DNA of 30,169 bases from a virus: positions 1-30,169 of IMG/VR virus record IMGVR_UViG_3300031721_000027; one strand, 5' to 3'. Below, piece after piece: positions 26,194 to 30,169 of this stretch; the stretch's first letter is position 1; the number at the start of each line of letters is the position of its first letter. The translations under genes were made by a program, and so were the position numbers. The notes under the pieces were generated by a model that worked only from the letters and a program-made list of their open reading frames with translations, did no database searches and was not told the origin of the DNA.

Positions 26194-26613
26194 ATGGCAT
26201 TTACCACAAGAACATTAAGAGATACAGTTGTCAACGCTCCCGGCGCTGGCGGAAAAGTTACTATCTTAGTTAATATTGATAATGATACAACTACAACCAA
26301 TGCTATTTTAGATGCAAGTGCATTAGACGGACACGCCAATGGTGCAAAATTACACATTCTGAGAATTTGGTGGGGTTTAGTACAAGGATCTGCTGATGAT
26401 GATACAGGTCATGCTGCAATTATTGAACAAGGCGATTCAGATATAACATTAATTGACCTTGCTGGAAGTGGCCATTATGATGGTTCTGCTGGCGCGATTG
26501 AATCTGCTGCAACAAATACTGGTGCAACCTCTGGTGATATGGAACTATCTTGTCAAGGTACATCAGGTTTTGTATTGATTGAGTTTAGAAAAGATGAAAA
26601 CTATACTACATAA
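26194..26613 (+). CDS. Unknown protein inserted between prohead core and protease genes, 139 aa
   Basis: It has a strong AAGGAG ribosome site 11 nt after the preceding stop. The sequence is Asp/Gly/Ala-rich with beta-strand-like segments (GKVTILVNIDNDTTTTNAIL, KLHILRIWWGLVQGSADD, GFVLIEFRKDENYTT), and no signal peptide, membrane helix or known catalytic motif. T4 has no gene at this place. Given the neighbours, it may be a head decoration, core or minor capsid protein. Its composition resembles virion proteins rather than enzymes. I do not recognise a named family and cannot assign a function. Confidence 0.7.
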   Translation: MAFTTRTLRDTVVNAPGAGGKVTILVNIDNDTTTTNAILDASALDGHANGAKLHILRIWWGLVQGSADDDTGHAAIIEQGDSDITLIDLAGSGHYDGSAGAIESAATNTGATSGDMELSCQGTSGFVLIEFRKDENYTT

Positions 26614-26625
26614 GGAAACAGAACT

Positions 26626-27288
26626 ATGGCATATACAATGAAGTTAATTTCAGAACATGTCGAGTCTGATACTGACTATCTTATCGAAGAAAAAGAAAAC
26701 GGCAAGAAAGATTATAAGATAAAAGGTATTTTCATGCAAGCAGACATTAAGAACCGTAATGGTCGTCTGTATCCCATGAACATTCTCAGTAAAGAAGTAA
26801 AACGATATAACAAAGAGTATATCGAAGAAAAACGTGCTTTCGGAGAGTTGGGTCATCCAGATGGGCCAACGGTTAATCTTGAGAGAGCATCACACATGAT
26901 TACTGCACTTTATCCAGACGGTAAAAACTTTATTGGTGAGGCTAAGATTCTTAGCACACCAATGGGTGAGATTGTAAAATCGCTTATGGATGATGGTGCA
27001 AAACTAGGTGTTTCATCTAGGGGTATGGGTAGTTTAGACCAGAAAAATGGGGCTAACATCGTGAGAAGTGACTTTTACCTAGCAACAGCAGCAGATATTG
27101 TTGCTGACCCATCTGCTCCCAACGCATTTGTTGAGGGTATTATGGAAGGTAAAGAGTGGGTCTGGAACAACGGTTTGATTTTAGAAGCCGATGTTGCCAA
27201 GATCAAAGAGGACATTGAAAGGAACCACAGGAAAGGCAACACTGGCGCGGATGCGTTAGCCTTTGCTAAGTTTCTTCAAAAACTTTAG
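26626..27288 (+). CDS. 21: Prohead core protease gp21
   Basis: The serine protease that digests the scaffold and trims capsid proteins during head maturation. It has 220 residues (T4: 212). Motifs: DIKNRNGRLYP near 40-50, His77 in GELGHPDG, Ser130 or Ser131 in GVSSRG, and DFYLATAADIVADPSAPNAF, which holds the likely Asp of the active site. This is the herpesvirus-like prohead protease fold of the T4 family. The start follows a GGAAAC site, 12 nt after the previous gene. The C-terminal helix (EDIERNHRKGNTGADALAF) is typical. Catalytic residues look complete, so it should process gp22 and gp23 here. Confidence 0.94.
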   Translation: MAYTMKLISEHVESDTDYLIEEKENGKKDYKIKGIFMQADIKNRNGRLYPMNILSKEVKRYNKEYIEEKRAFGELGHPDGPTVNLERASHMITALYPDGKNFIGEAKILSTPMGEIVKSLMDDGAKLGVSSRGMGSLDQKNGANIVRSDFYLATAADIVADPSAPNAFVEGIMEGKEWVWNNGLILEADVAKIKEDIERNHRKGNTGADALAFAKFLQKL

Positions 27289-27291
27289 TTT

Positions 27292-27299
27292 TATAAATA
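27292..27299 (+). promoter_or_regulatory. Late promoter box TATAAATA before gp22
   Basis: An exact TATAAATA immediately after the gp21 stop and 40 nt before the gp22 ATG. The leader carries an AAAGGAG ribosome site. It would allow scaffold to be made in larger amounts than the protease and portal upstream. Confidence 0.8.
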
Positions 27300-27339
27300 A
27301 CTGTAACATATTGTAATAGACAAAAAGGAGTTAATCCCC

Positions 27340-28638
27340 ATGGCAAATGAATTAGACAAAACCATTGAGGAATTAGAGGCAGAAGTAATTGGTGAGCTTG
27401 AAGAAGCTAATGGCCAAGACGCCCCTATGAAATCAGCGGCTGCTGCCGATAAAATGGATACTGTAGATGGTGAGGTCGAAGATACGGGCGCACCAGTTAC
27501 TAGTCCATCACAAAAAGATTCTCCTGCTAAAAAGATCGCTAGTAAAGTGAAACAAGTAAGCGGAGATGCTCAACAAAAATCACAAGGTGCTCCAGATAAA
27601 ATGGATACACCAAATGATGGACAAAAGAAAGTTGCTAAACCACTCGCTGCTGGATTTTCAGCAGAGGGAGAAGAAGTAATATCAGAAATGGACAAAATGG
27701 AAGACGAAATGCCTTCAATGAAAACTAAGAAAGATGCTATCAACGCAATGTATGAAAAGATTGCTGAGATGGAAAAGATGCCTGCTGAGAAAGCAAAGCA
27801 ACTTGCTTCATCCTACTTAAAAGCAGGAATGGGCATGTCATACGGAAAAGAAACAGAAGAAGAAAAAGTCAAAAAGGAATCAGTCGAAAATCGTCTGAAG
27901 TCTATTGATGTTTCTGAACATGTTGAAGCCTTAATGACAGGTGAGGGTGACCTTTCTGAAGAATTTAAACGCAAAGCCGCAACAGTTTTTGAGGCTGCTG
28001 TTAAATCCAAAGTTCGTTCTGAAGTTGAAAGAATGGAAGACGAATACAAATCTGAACTGGAAGAAAATATTACCACAACTAAAGGTGAGTTAACTGAAAA
28101 AGTTGACACTTATCTTAATTATGTTGTTGAAGAATGGATGAAAGAGAACGAGTTGGCTATCGAAAGAGGCTTAAAAGGCGAAATCGCTGAAGACTTTATC
28201 TCAGGTTTGAAACAATTGTTTGAAGACCACTACGTTGATGTTCCAGATGAAAAGTACGATGTGCTAGAAGCACAGTCAGAAAAGATTTCTGAATTAGAAG
28301 GTAAGATTAATGAGATGATGGAATCCAACATCGAAATTAAATCTGCAAACGCCTCTCTAGTGAAAGAGTCTGTCATGTCAGAGGTTTCCTCAGACTTGGC
28401 TGATACCGAAATTGAAAAGTTTAAGTCGCTTATCGAAGATGTTGACTTTGTTAACGAAACATCTTATCGTGAGAAACTTGGTACATTGAAGGAAAGTTAT
28501 TTTCCTAATGGTGTAACACCTCATGCAGATACAGCTACAGAAACACTTGATGATGTAGACTCTGGCATCGCACAGGACATTGACACAACTCAATCAATGG
28601 CATCTTATATGTCGGCAATTGGTCGAACTGTTAAATAG
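27340..28638 (+). CDS. 22: Prohead scaffolding core protein gp22
   Basis: The main internal scaffold around which gp23 assembles, later degraded by gp21. It has 432 residues against 269 in T4, as often in marine relatives. Residues ~1-120 are low-complexity, Lys/Glu/Asp/Ala-rich, with a repeated DKMDT motif (in AAAADKMDTVDGE and GAPDKMDTPNDGQ). Residues ~120-350 are long charged helices (EYKSELEENITTTKGELTEK, VVEEWMKENELAIERGLKG), consistent with coiled coil. The end (YFPNGVTPHADTATETLDDV, MASYMSAIGRTVK) is the conserved gp22 tail. Several Leu/Ile-x-Glu triplets fit the known gp21 cleavage preference. It lies between protease and major capsid genes as in T4. The start follows AAAGGAG. Confidence 0.93.
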   Translation: MANELDKTIEELEAEVIGELEEANGQDAPMKSAAAADKMDTVDGEVEDTGAPVTSPSQKDSPAKKIASKVKQVSGDAQQKSQGAPDKMDTPNDGQKKVAKPLAAGFSAEGEEVISEMDKMEDEMPSMKTKKDAINAMYEKIAEMEKMPAEKAKQLASSYLKAGMGMSYGKETEEEKVKKESVENRLKSIDVSEHVEALMTGEGDLSEEFKRKAATVFEAAVKSKVRSEVERMEDEYKSELEENITTTKGELTEKVDTYLNYVVEEWMKENELAIERGLKGEIAEDFISGLKQLFEDHYVDVPDEKYDVLEAQSEKISELEGKINEMMESNIEIKSANASLVKESVMSEVSSDLADTEIEKFKSLIEDVDFVNETSYREKLGTLKESYFPNGVTPHADTATETLDDVDSGIAQDIDTTQSMASYMSAIGRTVK

Positions 28639-28655
28639 TGCAAAATTAACAATTT

Positions 28656-28663
28656 TATAAATA
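28656..28663 (+). promoter_or_regulatory. Late promoter box TATAAATA before gp23
   Basis: An exact box 25 nt before the ATG of the major capsid gene, with a strong AAAAGGAGA ribosome site between. It lies after the gp22 stop. This is the expected place for the strongest late promoter in a T4-like phage. Confidence 0.85.
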
Positions 28664-28688
28664 GTAGAATACTAAAAGGAGAAACAAA

Positions 28689-30023
28689 ATGTTTCAGACA
28701 GAACATCTACAAGAAAAGTGGCAGCCAGTCCTTCAGCACCCTGATCTTCCTGAGATCAAGGATAGCTACAAGCGCGCCGTCACTACAATCATCTTGGAAA
28801 ACCAAGAAAAAGCTCTAAGAGAAGACAAGAACTTCTTAAACGAAACAGTATCTACCAACTTTGTTGGTGGTAATGCTTCACTAGATACATGGGATCCCAT
28901 TTTGATCTCTCTAGTAAGACGCTCTATGCCTAATCTTATCGCATACGACATCTGTGGTGTACAACCTATGACAGGCCCCACAGGACTTATCTTTGCAATG
29001 CGTGCTCGTTTCGCATCAATGGACGGTGCTGAAGCACTTGCCGATGAAGCATTCCCAGATATATCTAACCAAAACGCTGCCGGTACTATTGGTGGTGGAG
29101 ACATTGGTGCAACTGAAACCAACCCTGCTACATTGAATGACAGTCCTTCAGCTGGTACTTACACAAGTGCTACTGGTCAGACTACAGTTCAAGGTGAAGC
29201 ACTTGGTGATTCAGGAACTAATGCTTTCGGTGAAATGGCGTTCTCAATTGAGAAGCACACTGTTACTGCTGTAACTCGTGCCCTTAAAGCTGAGTACACT
29301 ATGGAACTTGCACAAGACCTTAAAGCAATTCATGGTCTTGACGCAGAAACCGAACTTGCAAATATACTTTCATCTGAAATCCTCGCTGAAATTAACCGAG
29401 AAGTTGTTCGTAACATCTATGTATCTGCTGTTAAAGGTGCTCAGGTTAACACAACTACTGCTGGTATTTTCGATTTGGACACCGACTCAAATGGTCGTTG
29501 GTCAGTTGAGAAGTTTAAAGGTTTGATGTTTGCAATTGAACGAGATGCTAACGCTATCGGTCAACAAACTCGCCGCGGTAAAGGTAATATGTTACTAGTA
29601 TCTGCTGATGTTGCTTCTGCACTTCAAATGGCTGGTGTACTTGATTACACTCCTGCATTAAACAACAACTTGAATGTTGATGATACTTCAACTACATTCG
29701 CTGGTGTTATGAATGGTCGTTATAAAGTGTATGTTGATCCATACTCTGCTAACGTATCTAGTTCACAGTACTATGTTGTTGGTTATAAAGGTACTTCACC
29801 TTATGACGCTGGTATGTTCTACTGCCCATATGTTCCATTACAAATGGTTCGTGCGGTTGGTGAAAATACTTTCCAACCAAAAATCGGCTTCAAAACTCGT
29901 TACGGAATGGCTGCAAATCCTTTCTCAACTGGTACTGTCGCTGCTGGTTCAAATGGTGCGATTGCTATATCATCTGCAACCAACAAGTACTACAGAAAAG
30001 TAAAAGTTTCAAACTTGATGTAA
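28689..30023 (+). CDS. 23: Major capsid protein gp23
   Basis: The main shell protein of the head (HK97-type fold). It has 444 residues (T4: 521). Diagnostic blocks: WDPILISLVRRSMPNLIAYD, ICGVQPMTGPTGLIFAMRAR, HTVTAVTRALKAEYTMELAQ, DLKAIHGLDAETELANILSS, YKVYVDPYSANVSSSQYYVV and FYCPYVPLQMVRAVGENTF. The N-terminal ~52 residues are charged and probably removed by gp21; Leu50-Asn51-Glu52 fits its Leu/Ile-x-Glu rule. It has a strong ribosome site, its own late promoter, and a strong terminator just after it. Identity is certain. Confidence 0.97.
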   Translation: MFQTEHLQEKWQPVLQHPDLPEIKDSYKRAVTTIILENQEKALREDKNFLNETVSTNFVGGNASLDTWDPILISLVRRSMPNLIAYDICGVQPMTGPTGLIFAMRARFASMDGAEALADEAFPDISNQNAAGTIGGGDIGATETNPATLNDSPSAGTYTSATGQTTVQGEALGDSGTNAFGEMAFSIEKHTVTAVTRALKAEYTMELAQDLKAIHGLDAETELANILSSEILAEINREVVRNIYVSAVKGAQVNTTTAGIFDLDTDSNGRWSVEKFKGLMFAIERDANAIGQQTRRGKGNMLLVSADVASALQMAGVLDYTPALNNNLNVDDTSTTFAGVMNGRYKVYVDPYSANVSSSQYYVVGYKGTSPYDAGMFYCPYVPLQMVRAVGENTFQPKIGFKTRYGMAANPFSTGTVAAGSNGAIAISSATNKYYRKVKVSNLM

Positions 30024-30047
30024 GACTTGTTTTTAAAGTACTTAAAG

Positions 30048-30072
30048 AGGAACCTTCGGGTTCCTTTTTTTT
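30048..30072 (+). terminator. Intrinsic terminator after gp23
   Basis: A 7-bp perfect stem AGGAACC / GGTTCCT closed by a TTCG tetraloop and followed directly by seven T residues. It lies 24 nt after the gp23 stop codon. This is the clearest factor-independent terminator in the window and separates the capsid message from the next gene. Confidence 0.92.
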
Positions 30073-30086
30073 GTCTTTTTTTTCTT

Positions 30087-30094
30087 TATAAATA
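30087..30094 (+). promoter_or_regulatory. Late promoter box TATAAATA before the last gene
   Basis: An exact box between the gp23 terminator and the next ATG at 30100, with only TAAGT between box and start. There is no ribosome site. The spacing is the same as in front of the minus-strand HNH-like gene, which suggests a leaderless or nearly leaderless transcript. Confidence 0.7.
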
Positions 30095-30099
30095 TAAGT

Positions 30100-30169
30100 A
30101 TGACAACAGACTCATCACCACTCAATAGACAACCAGACAAGTTAGACTACGCTAGTCCAACCCAGTTTC
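30100..30169 (+). CDS. Start of a gene cut by the window edge
   Basis: The reading frame stays open to the end and gives MTTDSSPLNRQPDKLDYASP followed by TQF. The start is supported by the TATAAATA box 5 nt upstream and by the terminator of the previous gene just before it. The LDYASPTQF segment resembles the N-termini of baseplate or tail proteins in marine T4-like phages, where a tail or baseplate gene often follows gp23, but 23 residues are too few for an assignment. Confidence 0.55.
   Translation, partial: MTTDSSPLNRQPDKLDYASPTQF

Overview
This window is the structural (late) gene block of an AT-rich, T4-like contractile-tailed phage (myovirus, Caudoviricetes). The gene order from the prohead and packaging region matches T4 and its marine relatives: gp8 ... 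gp13-gp14-gp15-gp16-gp17-gp18-gp19-gp20-gp67-like-(gp68 position)-gp21-gp22-gp23. The fibre proteins (AELN-x-LDG motifs, S74 C-terminal chaperone), the DUF4815-type giant baseplate-region protein and the TATAAATA promoter boxes resemble T4-like phages of marine bacteria (cyanophages, Pelagibacter myoviruses). The marine assignment is inference. The host cannot be read from the window: there is no host-derived metabolic gene and no tRNA here.

Layout. 1-546: 3' end of a fibre gene ending in an S74 chaperone. 603-8509: baseplate wedge gp8 and a 2132-residue DUF4815-type virion protein. 8511-10812: four small or medium genes, two of them fibre-like. 10860-16202: a 1780-residue repeat-built fibre whose C-terminus is nearly the same as the window's first gene. 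This block stands where T4 carries genes 9-12 and wac. 16236-18866: neck and tail completion (gp13, gp14, gp15). 18875-20933: terminase (gp16, gp17). 20939-21241: the only minus-strand gene, a small HNH-like zinc-finger protein. 21349-25774: tail sheath, tail tube and portal. 25771-30023: head module (gp67-like core, 81-aa gp68-position protein, an extra 139-aa protein, gp21 protease, gp22 scaffold, gp23 capsid). A strong terminator follows at about 30048-30072, then a promoter and the start of another gene cut by the window edge.

How the parts work together. Portal, core proteins, scaffold, protease and capsid build the prohead. gp16/gp17 pump DNA through the portal. gp13/gp14 seal the head and gp15 joins it to the gp18/gp19 tail. 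gp8, the DUF4815 protein and the fibres form the baseplate and receptor-binding apparatus. Expression looks like T4 late transcription: exact TATAAATA boxes precede the 1780-aa fibre, gp18, gp22, gp23, the gene after gp23, and (on the minus strand) the HNH-like gene. At the last gene and the HNH-like gene the box lies only 5 nt from the ATG, which suggests leaderless messages.

Coding density is very high. No stretch over 300 bases lacks a gene; the longest non-coding gap is about 107 bases (21242-21348), a divergent promoter region. I see no CRISPR array, insertion sequence, tRNA or integrase. Most of the window is a recognisable T4-type late module. The points most worth checking are the duplicated fibre tip, the repeat architecture of the large fibre, the divergent late promoter with an apparently leaderless minus-strand gene, and extra domains in gp8 and gp18.
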